Shown: positions 42,901 to 53,600, counted from the first letter of the stretch. The stretch: DNA of 64,000 bases from Macrocystis pyrifera (GCA_031763025.1 JASSKH010000014.1:9476563-9540562), one strand, 5' to 3'. Translations and numbers: made by a program. Notes: generated by a model from the sequence alone, not told the origin.

Positions 42901-44237
42901 GGTTTTTAGCTTTCGTGTAGACGTTTCACCCCACCCCTCTCCTCCCCCCCGGCTTGAAATTGGAAAAGGTTTTGTTTTGCTGGTTTTTCGTTTTGATCCA
43001 GGCGCCCAGGCGCCCCCCCCCCCCCCCCGGTTATCATTGGAAGAGGTTGTGTATTGCATTGGTTTTCATTTTTTTTCAGGCGTTTCCCTCTGCTTCCCCC
43101 GCCTCGCGAGGATTGTTGCTAGACGAGATTTTGTGTTGCTGGTGTCGGGGGGTGGAGGATGAACAGTTCTTGCACATATCTGATGTAGATACGGTGGAGT
43201 TGCTTTTGTGGGTAGCGTTCTGGTGCGTGCGGGAGTGCCGTCATGGGCCCCACGCCCTGAGGGTTGGTTTCTGCAGCGTCGAGGCGGCCCGTATTATTTT
43301 CGATGCTTGATGTGTTACAGATGAGGCGTGGTGGGTTGAGCCACAGGGATTTTCCCGAAATTCAAATGTCGGTAGCAATCTGGTGATTTGACATCGTGGC
43401 CTGTCGGCCCGATTAAAAAAATGGCCTTTCAGCTTTGTGGAACAACACATGCGTGTTCCCCCCCAAAAAACGTAAAGCTGGATAGTTCGCTCATAAGACC
43501 AGTAGTACCCCAGTATCGACGCTTAAACGCGTTCAAAGTGCACGCATATTCTTCGGGCAATTATCATGAACACATCGAAAAACTGTATGTTACGTGGAAG
43601 TCGGATATTGCTTGCACTAGTAAAAGAGCTATTTTAGGAGTACTTTATGTTGCACGTGGTCGACTGACTGGCATCCGTGATCATGCTACACCGGTATGCT
43701 GTAGCGTGCTTTCTGTAGTGTTTTCGGTGGCATTGTGTGCGACCAACGGTGTGTGGCATAGCAGCTATGATATACCAAGTACCTGGCATACAATGGCGGG
43801 CAAGACGAGAGGTGTCAGCTTTTGGCATGTGCAAACGCGCTTGCCCATCTCCCCGCCGAAACGCCCTCCATCCCGCAGTGTCCGGGCCTTGTACACGCAG
43901 CAGTAGCACAGCAGTACTATAGGGTACTTACTGTACGGTACATACTCGTGACAATACCCCGGTACCTACCCGAGTATGCCCCAAACAATCCCGTGTGCTA
44001 CCTGGGCACCCCAGAGTATGTATATACTCAGTATACCGTACTAAACATGACCTTGCTAATACTCACCAGGTCCGTTGTTGTCTTTTGCAGTGTCGAGCCG
44101 ACGCTTCAAGGAGTAGTTTCTCACTTGAAGCACCCTTTCTTTCACTCCTTTTCTCCGTGTCTCGTCGTGTTTCTGTTTTCGTTTGCTGCGTTCTTTCGAT
44201 GCTTGCCGCAGGGGACGAGGGTGGCGGGGACTACTAA
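38492..44237 (+). CDS. RPLP1: Acidic ribosomal stalk protein P1, 4 exons
   Basis: P1 pairs with P2 on uL10 to form the 60S stalk that recruits translational GTPases. Exons: 38492-38570, 40905-41045, 42725-42847, 44212-44237; all introns phase 1, GT-AG; 122 codons plus TAA. The N-terminal dimerisation domain shows AELPANQKIDMVVSLAALLL (4-23), then VLTAENISAVVKATG (29-43) and AYYPTLFASMLE (48-59), the P1 pattern of helix, T-A-E-x-I and Y-x-P-x-L-F-A. A poly-Gly/Ala hinge (about 74-88) is followed by an acidic KAEEKVEEEEEEEVDMGGGM segment. Oddity: the chain ends MDMFGGGDEGGGDY rather than the near-universal eukaryotic GFGLFD. The last exon has only 26 nt. Introns are 2.3, 1.7 and 1.4 kb, with repeats. 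Confidence 0.94.
39513..39583. mobile_element. CTGCAGTCCCG TIR element, copy 3
   Basis: Left TACCGCAGTCCCGATTTGGG and GACAAA; right TTTGTCCCCAGAACGGGACT and GCGGTA. Near-perfect ~28 bp TIR with TA at both borders, ~71 bp in total. In RPLP1 intron 1. Confidence 0.85.
39894..39961 (+). repeat. Uninterrupted poly-G, 68 bp
   Basis: Sixty-eight consecutive G (poly-C on the other strand) in RPLP1 intron 1. Could form G-quadruplexes, or its length may be uncertain from sequencing. Confidence 0.97.
40022..40110 (+). repeat. Dispersed repeat shared with 45.34-45.43 kb
   Basis: TTGGTGTCCGAGCTACTATG, then GCGAGGAGTCGTACGGCACG and GGCCCAACATGA, match 45351-45410 (TTGGTGTCCGAGTAACAGCA, GCACGGGCCCATCATGA). 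A TATTAATA motif lies just upstream of each copy. Confidence 0.6.
40646..40826 (+). repeat. Dispersed TIR repeat 'atagtgcc', copy 3
   Basis: Left TGTGGTCCCTCTATAGCGCC and right CCGACACTATACGGGGACCA are inverted repeats. The interior matches copy 2. In RPLP1 intron 1. Confidence 0.78.
41190..41350 (-). mobile_element. GATCT-rich TIR element, copy 7
   Basis: Starts with the family terminus TTCACACGTCGGACAGATGA, then GCAGATCCAACCCAGGAAAC and CGCGGCAGCATGAGCTAGAT. In RPLP1 intron 2. Confidence 0.7.
41462..41660 (+). repeat. Local ~75 bp duplication
   Basis: GGGCGTT...TTTCAATATGTTTTCCATT...AGCGTTTTT..CCCCGGCCGTGT..ACG occurs at 41467-41530 and 41594-41655. Only the first copy has the extra TTAATA at CCATTTATTAATAGCG (second: CCATTCAGCG). 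In RPLP1 intron 2. Confidence 0.8.
41936..42292 (+). repeat. 44-bp tandem repeat, ~8 units
   Basis: Unit: ACAATATAACTACTAAACGA, TTGCGATATTCGATACCC, TGATGA. Units are almost identical; one lacks TGATGA. The last unit carries TTAATA inserted at ACTACTA|AACGA and ends in TACCTGGTA. In RPLP1 intron 2. Confidence 0.95.
42257..42264. repeat. TATTAATA scar inside a tandem unit
   Basis: Seven sister units read ACTACTAAACGA and this one reads ACTACTATTAATAAACGA, a clean gain of TTAATA at a TA. Confidence 0.8.
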
Positions 44238-44994
44238 ACCAGCTGAGAGCGGTGCCTACACCATCACCGATCGGCAGCCTACCCACTGCTCGTTCTTGTT
44301 ACTCTAAGGAAGAGCGGGTCACGTTCGGGTCCCGACGTTGCGACGAAGCTACTGCAGCGCAATACGCTATTAGTAGGGTGTTGCCACTACCAGTAGCGTA
44401 GCAACGTGTTGACGCTGTCAGTAGCGTGTTGTGGGGCTTGTCTGACGATAATCCGATAGCGCTGTTGATACGTTACGCGTTGGTTATAGTTGAACGGATA
44501 TCCGATGACCATTTTCGGATGAAAAACAAGGATTGCAGAATCTGAGTTGCTGGATCATGAATCGGGCTTGCGGGCTGATGCGAGGCTGCTGCAGGAGGAG
44601 ACAATAAAACGAGTGAACACTGAGCACTTGACACCGCGTGCGAGCACTACTTCGGCTGTAGTCGGCTTGTACATATATATGTACTGTGATGTTTTTCGTG
44701 TGTATCACGACATCAGATTGTGTGTGCGTCACATGCATGGCCCTTGGTGCAAGCCGGGAGAGAGGTGCTACGTCGATGAGGCTTGGTTCTCTCCTTGCTG
44801 TTCATGGAGATTGGCTGCCTGCTCGCTCTCTTGTGAGGTTTGGCTGTCTGCTCGTTTGCTTGTGCCCAACCTCGGGTCCGCACGTTCACATGGAATATAC
44901 GCGGGCAGAAAACGGTTGTTTTGACCCTTGGCCGTATATGCCTGGTATGCACTTACGTATTCGACACCTCGAAAATATCATCTACAGATGCTTC

Positions 44995-45225
44995 CTACTG
45001 TTACTGTATGATCTAGATCCTTCGGGGCAGATAGATTCATGATCTGCACGATCTAGCTCGCGTTGCCGAGTGGGAGCCGTATAAAATCTGCATGATCTAG
45101 GACATGCACCCGGGTTGGATGTGTGCTGTGCAGATCCTGCATGATAAATCATAACGGCAGGTTAGGATCTAGATCTACCGTATTAATAGTGTACAGTAGT
45201 AGATCATGATCTGTCCGATGTGTAC
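44995..45225 (+). mobile_element. GATCT-rich TIR element, copy 8
   Basis: ATCCTTCGGGGCAGATAGAT, GCGTTGCCGAGTGGGAGCCG and CATGATCTAGGACATG; ends ATGATCTGTCCGATGTGTA. It carries TATTAATA at 45181, close to its right end. Confidence 0.75.
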
Positions 45226-46228
45226 GTTATTCCCCGGTGTCTTCTCCCCAACAAAAACAGCCACACTCGTATTGTTACTATTAATAAACCCTCTTGAGAC
45301 TTGAGAGGGGAAAAATGACGAAAACAAATGACGATCGGGAGGTGACTGACGTTGTTGGTGTCCGAGTAACAGCAGTGCGAGGAAGTCGCACGGCACGGGC
45401 CCATCATGATGCTGCTTCCACTGCTGGGAGCCCCTGCTGCTCGTGGACTGTTTGTGACACAAAGCTGACATTTTGGTGGCTGTGTCGGGGTCCCAAAGGC
45501 GTCGAGAGGGGGGAGGTTTTTCACTGTGAATTTTGAGCTCCAATCGCGGCTTGCGTTTTTTTGCACAGCTGGACACCCTGCGTTACGCTTACTTGAGTAC
45601 GCCCGACACCCTCTACGGCACACCGTAAAACAATAACAAAAGATACGTGTAGATACTGCTGGGGTTCCTCGCAAACCAACCAATCATACCGTCACCAGAC
45701 CCGACACAAGGTCGGCTTTTTTGCGCTTTTAAAATTTGCTGAGCACGCAGAACCGTTCGTTGCTTCGAAGGACGGACTATGTGAAAAGGGGGAGTTGAGT
45801 GGTTAACAATGCACCCTGAAGCGATGTAGACTGCTGCTGTAGATGGATGGTAGGTCTATTTTAAGGGTCTTTACGAAAAAAACGGTGCATCTGCCTATTT
45901 GGATCCTAAACAGGTACGTCTGGTTGGTCAACTGGAAATCGAAAACAGAACCAGGTGATACAAGGTACAATGGATCTTGAGTGTATTTCAACAGCAAAAA
46001 TGCTGGCACACCGCAAAGTGTTTACTTGATCAAGCCAAGCTTCACCAGCATAATTAACGACGTCTTCCACAATCCGCAAATACATGGTATACCTTTTATG
46101 ATGCATGTCGGCATTGTATGCATTGACGCGCACAATAAAGGGGCAGCTTGCCTCGCAGCTGTGTCTTACAAAGACATGTTGAAATAAAGGAAGTCGCTCG
46201 CACGACCGTCCAATTTTATGAAGAAAAA

Positions 46229-46250
46229 AACACACACACACACACACACA
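46229..46250 (+). repeat. (AC)n microsatellite
   Basis: About 11 AC units after a short A run. Confidence 0.9.
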
Positions 46251-46454
46251 GGGGATCAGCACACCAACACCATCCAATGACGCTGCACTACAGTATATTG
46301 CACAGATGGCCGGGACGCCCTCCCTGCACAATTTGGCCGCGAAAACATCCTTCCTTGTGGAGACATTGAACAGTGTAGCAAAGCAAGGTGTCGACAACCT
46401 CGCAATTCGGTATGTTCAATGGTGTTGTGATAAGACCAGGACGGGACACAGATC

Positions 46455-46680
46455 ATCCCTTGCCGGGTTTGTCTATTGATACTCGTTGTTGCTCACGTGC
46501 GTTGATTGCTTAGAGATAGGTAGAAGAAAGGCAGCTTTTATTCCTTTAGGGCATAATGAGACTGGCTGGAGGCTGGTTTGCCTTGCCATGGAAATCGTGG
46601 TTTTCATTTCAGATACTCGTACGCCTCCCAAGCACCACAGTAAATGCGATCCCAACCTGTACCCCGTAAATACCGGCCTC
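46455..46680 (+). repeat. ~200 bp dispersed repeat, copy 2
   Basis: TTGCTCACGTGCGTTGATTG, CTTAGAGATAGGTAGAAG, GCAGCTTTTATTCC and GATACTCGTACGCCTCCCAA; counterpart of 25848-26045. Confidence 0.65.
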
Positions 46681-47782
46681 TCCAAAGAGTCCTTCAAAGC
46701 ATTACCGTAACACTAGCCCACTCAGATGAGCCGTATATGCAGAAATATGGGAAACTCGTGGAAACCCCGACTCCACGAACAGGAACACGAGTCGAAGCTG
46801 CGGCTACCCACAACCCCCTCCCAAGCCTCTGAACGGCAAGGCTACGAAGCCGACAAAAAACGCCAAGAAAAAGAAAGAAAGAAGGCCTAACCGTACGGGA
46901 CAGGAAACAACACGTCAACGAAAGCCATCGCCGTACCAACCGCAATCGGGGGGTGGGGCGAGAATGTGTAGACGGAAACGCGAAAAAATGCTGGAACCAA
47001 AAACTCAGTCCTGTGCCACGGTATGAGTATTAGTCAAATTTGCTCAGATCGCCCCCGGCTCCTGAGCGGGGGGGGCGGCAGAACGAAGAAGCTAAACGAA
47101 ATACGCCTAAAAGTCCCTAAACCCGGCCCAAAAACCCCGAAAATGTGTCCTGTGCCACAATTGAGCGGCCCGATTACCCAAACCAGCCCGGGCACTGAGC
47201 GGTAGGGGTAGGCAGGGCGAAGAAAGCAATAACCATCCCAAGCCCAGTCAAAAAAAAAATCAGAAAACGCCAAAGGAATACCGAGAAGAAAAGCCTCGAC
47301 CCGAAAGCTCGGAAAACTTCAATGGAAAACTTTCGAGTCAGCGGCGATGCGAAAATCGAAAGTCAGCTATTCACAGCTGCGCCTCGAGGTTCATCTACGT
47401 TACGTTGGACCCCCCTAGCAAACGCGCTAGCTAAGGGTATTTGTAGACACTAAGAACCTCGTGCAGCTCCCGTTGAAGTCGTGTGACGCACCGGAGCAAG
47501 AGGAAGCTTAACTAGTCCTGGATCATCCCAAAATCGAATCAAATATACCCCACCCGTTCATGTACTCGCGCTGATTTTCCCAAGCCACCACAAACCGTCG
47601 TATATACCAAAAGTGAGCCCCGTTGAGAATCACCGTGGCGCTGTATCGGCGAAGCCAATCGGCGCGCGATACGCAGCGATAGCGGGGTGTCAGGAAACGA
47701 TCGCCGTTACTCCGAGAAAGCTCCTGTCGTGCCGCACCAATTCGTATCCGGCGTTACAAGCGGTTGTTTGGCGGTGCTGGTT

Positions 47783-47959
47783 CGGGGTGCCGGCCCAGTA
47801 GCGCAAAACATTGTGGCGAGAGAGCTAAGGGTCCATTTCCCGTTCCCAGGACGGGTGAGAGAGTCCCGCCCAGTGCGTCTCGTACATCACCGCGATGACT
47901 CCACCTCGACCACGAACCCATTGGTGTCCGGTGATCTTCTCAACTTCGAGCCATTCAAG
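47783..47959 (-). pseudogene. Chromodomain-like C-terminal segment of pol
   Basis: The minus-strand frame from 47959 gives LEWLEVEKITGHQWVRGRGG, then VIAVMYETHWAGLSHPSWE and, after an in-frame TAG, LSRHNVLRYWAGTP. The E-V-E-x-I start, the aromatic Y-x-x-H-W-x-G-L-x-x-x-S-W-E core and the helix ending R-Y-W follow the chromodomain plan (V-E-x-I ... Y-x-V-K-W-x-G ... T-W-E). In chromoviruses such tails guide integration to marked chromatin. The stop and an upstream frameshift make it non-functional here. Confidence 0.7.
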
Positions 47960-49290
47960 AAGAGTCTAACGTCGTCTTGGGTGACGTGGTACGGGGGAGA
48001 TTTCTCGGAGAAGTTGTTGAACATACATTGCGTTAAACCCGTCGGCAAAAACTTGAGCATACCGTCACGGTCGTTCGGATTGGCGCAGGGCTTGCAGCGT
48101 TGTACCGGCACGCGCCGGCGAGCACCGGCGCCAAGCATGCCGGAGGCATATCCTAATACAGGAGTTCAGCGTCGAGCGGGGATCAGTCCAGGCTGTCCGT
48201 GTAGGAGCAGGGCCAACTGCGAGGACGTTGTAGGGGCCCATCTTGGGGAGCGAGAGTTTGGCCTTGAGACCCTTAACGCCCGTGTCAGTCTTCGTGCCCT
48301 AACGGATGGTGACAGCCGTATTTTACATCTACGCCCAGCGGCCAACGACGAAATTGGTGACCGGACGCAGTACGTCGGAGAGGGTGGAGTATCGGCGTTT
48401 CACTCGAGCAACGGTGAGAGCGTGGTGTTTGCGGAAGATATCGCACGCGCGCTGCTGACGGTCCGTCGCCAAGTCGCAGTAGGCAAGGTGGTCGCGGACC
48501 AAACTCTGGTGGTCGGCGACTCTAGCGCGCTCGAAAATCGCGAGAGGGAAGCGCGGGAGCCGGCCCATGTCCACCTCGTTGGGAGCCAAACCCGTGGCGG
48601 TGCTGATCAAATTGTTCTACGCAAATTCAACTTGAGGGAGCTGTTCATCCTAGTTGTTTTGGAGCTCGTTGATGATGATTTCCAGCATCTTGACCATCGC
48701 GTGACTCACCGGTTCCACCCCACCGTTGCCGTCCGGGTAGTAGGAGCTAACAGCAATTATTCTAACCCCGAGAAGCTGATAGATGGCGTGCGAAAGCTTC
48801 GAGCAAAACTGGAGGCCGTTGTCCCAGAGCACGCTGCGCGGGCATCCCCAGAGGGTAATATACCGGTTATTGAGAACGTTAGCCGTGCCCTCAGCGGCGA
48901 ACTCGGTTGCTATGACTGCGAATATGTCGGCTCGGCGGCTGACAGGATCAGTAAAGAGCATGATGTACGTGTTATCTCGAGGCGTGACTGAAAGAGGGCC
49001 GAAGTAATCGACGCTGACGGCGATGCCGGGTCCTTCTGGCGGGGGCATCGAGATGATGGGCAACCGGACCGTCAGCCGCGGGGAATTTCCGCGATTGACG
49101 CCTCAACCAGTTGCGTATGCACCACCGGTTGTAGATGCTCGTACCAATCCATCAGTAGAAATATTCGAGCATACGCAGGGTGCACGCGGTTCCCAGGTGA
49201 CAAGAAATCGTGGAAATGCAAGCCTGCATGACCCAGGGGTGCATGAGCAGTGGCGCGTTAAAGCGAAGATATTCTTCGTTCAATAAAACA
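47960..49290 (-). pseudogene. Retroelement integrase (zinc finger, core, C-terminal domain)
   Basis: Zinc-binding region at 49290-49080: LNEEYLRFNAPLLMHPWVMQ, then CHLG and a following R-M-L-E-Y-F-Y-W-W. Core at 49063-48650: VSVDYFGPLSVTP with the first Asp, a W-D-N-G-L-Q-F motif in place of the usual S-D-N-G-x-x-F, and NGGVEP with the catalytic Glu (E-R in active relatives, here E-P). The catalytic triad is visible, but flanking motif residues are altered. Downstream TATGLAPNEVDMGRLPRFPL and VKRRYST belong to the integrase C-terminal part, with frame breaks between blocks. Confidence 0.85.
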
Positions 49291-50311
49291 AGCCGTGCGT
49301 CGCACCGGGCCCTTCGAGTCAGGCATAGGGGATGGAGATGGCTGTCGGACGAACAGGGTGATGCTGTCGTCGATGGCGTGTAGTTGTCCTTTGCCAGCAA
49401 GCTCCTGGACCTCCAAGAAGGAAGGGCGCTGGCATGAAAGAAAACGCGACAAAAACTCGGTTGGCAAGGCCGTTTGGCCGGCCAAGAACTATGCAGCACA
49501 CGGCGGCGTGGCACGCGGGCTCGGCCTGTTGCTCTCGTGCCCAGTCGGCGTGCGAATTAAGCGCTGCGGAATCACCGAACTGCAGGCCGGCAGCTGCGCC
49601 AAGGACATCTAAGGCGGTTTTTGTGACGGACGGTTCGCCAGATGGGGGTAGAAGTCTTGGAAGAGGTGTTCCCACAGGCTCGGTACGGTCGCGGTCGACA
49701 CCATAGGAACAGGCGAGGCGGCAGGAGCGGGGGCCATAACGATGGCCGGGGGCGGTCGCGGCCGTGGGACTCGCGGCGGGCTGATAACACGCCGGGTGGA
49801 TGGTCGAGGGGCCCCGCCGGGTCCGAACCCATAATCAACAGCAGGCGACGCAGTGCCAGTGGAAGCAGCTGCTCGTCGGCGCGTCCAGGTGGACATGCGA
49901 CCCCAAGGCGGCAAAACAGTCAGAGGTGCCGAATTTCCACGCGGCGAAGCAGAAGACGCGGCCGGATCAGTGATTCCGGAGGAATTTGCCCCCTGTAAAG
50001 AGCTCATCCAGAGGAAATCATGCTGGGCGACAGCTGCTGCGGAACCGAGGGCTTCTGCAGAGCCCTTGCCGCCCTCAGCCGGTGCGGGAAAAATCGAAGC
50101 GAAAACGGCGTTGGCGGTATTCAAAAATGTCCGAGGGCCAGGACAGCGATCAACGGTGGTGACGGAAGCAGTTGCACGAGCGATGAATCTCCCCGAAGGG
50201 GCAGAAAGGCCGTCAATCCTCATACGTAGCCCGTGTGTGCCAAAATCATGAAAATCCGAAGAAGCGAAATGTAGCCTACCCAAAACAGCATGATCGGAGC
50301 GTGGCATCAGC

Positions 50312-51026
50312 TCACCCAAGCTGGCACCAGGCGTCGGTGAAGAACGAGCGCGAAGTCCGCAGCTCGGATGAGCATGATACCGCCGTCATCGACGAGTGTG
50401 AGGCTGCCAGACCCACTGCGGTCTTGTTCGATGGCAGGCTCTGGCAAAGGAACAGAAAGCGAGCATTTTCGTTAGCACTTTCCTTTCGGTACTCGAGCGT
50501 GTAGTCGAACGCGGCGAGAAACTCGATCCACCGCTGGGTGCGCGCGCTGTTATCCCCTACTTTGCCGATGCTCTCGAGTGCTTTGTAATTCGAAAATATG
50601 CGAAATTTCGTGCCCAAAAGGTAGCTTCGGAGTCGCTTGATGGTCCAGAAAATACTGCCAGCTTCCAAGTCGAGCGGAGTCCAGTAACTCTCTTGATCGA
50701 GGGGGGCCCGACTGATGTCGTCGATGGGTCGCACTGAGCCGGCCGGTTGCTCCTGTTCGAACTCAACACCAAACCCGTCGATGCAGGCGTCGCAGTACAC
50801 GTGGATTGGGCGGGAGACGTCGGCTACGGCATACCTGTCGGGGAAGACCAAAATGGGTGGAGTGGCGAGTTCGGTGAGAATCTCGCGTACGGTGACCTCC
50901 ATACCCGGCGGAAAATCGAACTCGACCCCTTTCCGGAAAAAGGCGGTGATAGGACACACCCACTTGGACAAGTCGCGCAGACACTTGCGATAATACCCTA
51001 CACCGCCCGTCAGGGCGCGGACCTAC
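50312..51026 (-). pseudogene. Retroelement RNase H domain
   Basis: After an in-frame TAG at about 51026 the frame reads RALTGGVGYYRKCLRDLSKW, a typical RT connection, and continues into PIHVYCDACIDGFGVEFEQE (first catalytic Asp in Y-C-D-A), LDLEAGSIFWTIKRLRSYLL with the conserved Glu, and FRIFSNYKALESIG, where the catalytic Asp of the usual T-D-H motif is replaced by Asn. TQRWIEFLAAFDYTLEYRKE gives the end of the domain. The S-N-Y substitution should inactivate it even without the stops. Confidence 0.85.
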
Positions 51027-51660
51027 GTGAGATTCCGGGGCATGGACGTTTTCACCAAAGATGACACTTTTTCCGTGCTCGGACGCACACCCGCGGACGA
51101 AATGGAGTGGGTCGGAAAATTCGCATCTGTGGCGCCCGGACGAGCCTTCGAGGGGGATAGATTGTGGTAATGTTCGCGCACCCGCTCGAACAAGGCACGT
51201 ATCGTCTTGACGCGAGCCATCGGATCAGAGTCCAACATGACTACATCGTCGAGGCAGGCTGCCACCTGTTCGAAGCCCTTGATGACCTCGTTAATGGCCT
51301 TCACGAACCAACCTGCCCTGGGACATGACGATCCGCTCATAAAAGTATGTGGGAGTACAAAACGCCGTGCGAGCAACGATGTCCTTGTGGGCGAGAATCT
51401 GAAGGAACGAATAAACTAAGTGAAGAAGGGAAAACACCCGTCCTTTCCCAAGGGCTCGAGGACCTGATGCACGTGGAGGGTAGGCAGCTGGCTGAGGCTG
51501 CTGATCTGGTTGAGTTATTATAGTTCACGGTAACCCGACCGCCTCCAGACTTATTCGGAATGACCACTAGCGGGCTTGGATACAGAGAGGTAGAGTGCTG
51601 GATCAAACCTGCTGGAAAGTACTGATGCAGAGTGGCGCCAGCTTCCTTGGCCATGATGGG
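51027..51660 (-). pseudogene. Retroelement reverse transcriptase
   Basis: Two frames joined by at least one shift. First: SPLVVIPNKSGGGRVTVNYN (51.6-51.5 kb), the family's S-P-x-V-x-V-x-K-K-x-G-x-x-R motif. Then GWFVKAINEVIKGFEQVAAC, then LDDVVM, the Y/C-L-D-D active site, and LSPSKARPGATDANF, matching the C-G-F conserved block. The catalytic Asp pair is intact, but the finger/palm segment is frameshifted. Confidence 0.87.
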
Positions 51661-52599
51661 GTTGATCTGGTGCGGCCGAGACGTGACAGGTGCGCCACCT
51701 TCCGGGACCGGGATCTCGAAAGGTATTCAAGGAGCAGGAACGAAAATCCGTCTAGACCTGAAACAAAACGGCTGGAAATTCACGGAGAACATATCCCAGC
51801 TGTTCGATGGCTTCAGGGGCCCAGTTTCGGCCGTGAAGGTCAAACGCCACCGCTCGGAGCTGTGACGACAGACGTGCTCAGACGCGCAGGAACGAAGCTC
51901 GCTGTTTGAAGTTAAACGCTCAGGCAGGGCAGGCGGGGGCGATAAGGGTGAAGCCGTAAGGGCGGAGATCGGGAACACCCCAGATAAGTCAGGGGAAGGG
52001 TCGGAGGCTCGGTGGTCGTGTTGCGAAGCATCCGCCGGGACGCTCATAAGCGGACACCTGAGATAAGCCAGGGGAAGGGTCGGAGGCTCGGTGGTGGTAT
52101 TGCAAAGCGTCCAACGGGACGCTCACAAGCGTGGCGTCGGCGACTCCGAGGTTGTCGCCAGGCTCGAGATCTGCGACGCCAACGAGAGGAAGGACCTGTT
52201 GCCCGGAGGCGACGAAGTGCTCCTCAACGCAGGGTGAGTCGCACTAAAACCACTATGGGGCAGCAAGTCGAGGAGGTGAGCGCCGGGAAGCCATTGCTGT
52301 ATACGAATTCGCAAGCAGCTGTTGCTCGTCGGACACGGTGACGCTCATGGCGCCCTCGTAGCGTAGGTGAAATCCTCCATCCCAAGCGACGGGGTTGATA
52401 GTGTAAGTCGACACGTCTGCCGGGGCGTGGTGATATAATTCCAGCCCGCCACAAAACACGATGGTCCGACGGTCGAGGTGGTAAAGGGCGGTATGAGAGG
52501 CTTTCAAAGCACACATCCAGCTGTCGCGGTCCAGCAGCATTTCTTGATACATCACCAAGCGGGGGAACACATAGGCCCATACTGCGAGGGAGCACGCAG

Positions 52600-52865
52600 G
52601 CTCATCTGTTTGAAATAATTGGACGCCCAAGCGCACGCACGTCGGAGCTTAGGCAAGATTCGTCGACCCCGCCCCCCAAGACCGAGAGGCGCATTTCTTC
52701 GCGCACGCGATGAATTCCACACCGTCCGAGAGCATCCAATCCAACACATCTCGTGAAAGTCTGCGGGGAGCCAGTGTCAAGGAGCGCGACGCGACCAAAA
52801 CGTGCGTGAGCGTGAGCGTCTTCGAGGGTAACGGTGCCCCCAACGAGGCAGGGGCCGTGTTTTGA
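52600..52865 (-). pseudogene. Retropepsin-like aspartic protease fragment
   Basis: The minus-strand frame GTVTLEDAHAHARFGRVALL, then DTGSPQTFT, places the catalytic D-T-G at 52771-52779, preceded by hydrophobics as in retropepsins. A frameshift after it leads to DVLDWMLSDGVEFIACAKKC in another frame. Nothing recognisable as gag precedes it. Confidence 0.75.
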
Positions 52866-53234
52866 TAGCGCAAGGGAGTGGTCGACACCGAGTGCGACAG
52901 CTCAAACCTCGGGGCTGTGGCCAGCCGGCGCGTCAGAACAATAGGTCAAAAACTCCGAAGGTGGACCTGGGCAAGCGTGGGCCGTTGCCAAAGGCGCGGG
53001 GCGCAGGGGAGATCTCTTTATTTCTGGCGGACGATGTCCGAGTGCAGAATAGATGAGAGGAGGCGGGGTATGTCAATCCGGCCTCACCTGCGCGAATGGC
53101 GTCGCGAGTAGAGGAAATATTTTTGCCGATATTTGTTTTCCCTTGCCACCGGCAGGAGTCACGGGCCTCGGGGTCGTCCGCTCGGAGATCGATGCCTCAC
53201 AGGGGGTCAAAAGGACTGACTTAAGCCTAACTAT

Positions 53235-53600
53235 CTATTCCAGTTTTTTAAAAAAGTGCTGCTTCATGGCTGGATTCTGCGTGAGCTTGGCAAAAATTGC
53301 ACCAAGGATGGCGTCTTCCCGAACGCGGTCCCAGATAGCGTATGGTCGAAGTTACACTAGCCTCGACCTATGTGTTTGTGCTCGCGTGGGTCTGGCGAGG
53401 AAATAACTTGCTCCGCAGCGCCGTGGTTCTGGAAAAGGCGAAAGGCGAGTCTCTTCAGCCGTTATGTACTGCTCCGCGCAGGAGTACGACACGCCGTCAA
53501 CGACAAACGACGAGGGAGGCCACTGCAAAACATAGGCGGGGGGCTGCCAGAACATCACCACCTGCTCCGTTGAATACTCGAGAGTAGGTTCAAAGACCGA
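53235..53600 (-). pseudogene. NADAR (YbiA-like) domain protein, frameshifted
   Basis: NADAR domains act on NAD/ADP-ribose-linked or riboflavin-pathway glycosidic bonds. On the minus strand from 53600: EYSTEQVVMFWQPPAYVLQW, PPSSFVVDGVSYSCAEQYIT, AEETRL; after a shift, LFQNHGAAEQVISSPDPREH, KHIGRG, then TAG and CNFDHT; after a second shift, IWDRVREDAILGAIFAKLTQ and NPAMKQHFFKKLE, then TAG. The F-x-V-D-G-x-x-Y-x-x-x-E-Q core and W-x-x-R-x-x-x-x-x-x-x-x-x-K-F/L-x-Q-N-P end fit the family well. Two frameshifts and one internal stop indicate a pseudogene. It lies just 5' of the retroelement protease in the same orientation, so it may be cargo or a chance neighbour. The family's extreme C-terminus is not found. 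Confidence 0.8.

Larger units (their letters stand above)
44238..47600. other. Intergenic RPLP1-retroelement
   Basis: No gene supported. Contains a GATCT element at 45.0 kb, two TATTAATA motifs (45181 and 45289), a dispersed repeat at 45.35 kb, an (AC)n run at 46229-46250 and the ~200 bp repeat at 46.46 kb. The rest (46.7-47.6 kb) is A-rich on the plus strand with nothing recognisable. It may include the 3' end of the retroelement, but I could not find an LTR. Confidence 0.55.
47600..53000 (-). mobile_element. Degenerate Ty3/gypsy retroelement with chromodomain-like tail
   Basis: Read on the minus strand the order is aspartic protease (~52.8 kb), reverse transcriptase (~51.7-51.0), RNase H (~50.97-50.5), a proline-rich linker (~50.3-49.3), integrase zinc finger and core (~49.3-48.65), integrase C-terminal region (~48.6-48.0) and a chromodomain-like segment (~47.96-47.78). 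That order is diagnostic of Ty3/gypsy, and the tail of the chromovirus branch. Frameshifts and stops throughout mean no full polyprotein can be made. I found no long terminal repeats by eye, so the outer limits are approximate. A ~77 bp direct repeat (GATAAGTCAGGGGAAGGGTC, then GGAGGCTCGGTGGT) is present at 51985-52135. Confidence 0.88.

Noticed and set aside
47687-48991. 434-codon open frame on the plus strand
   Set aside because: Longest open frame in the window, but it is antisense to the integrase region. The minus strand carries recognisable integrase motifs and this frame matches nothing.
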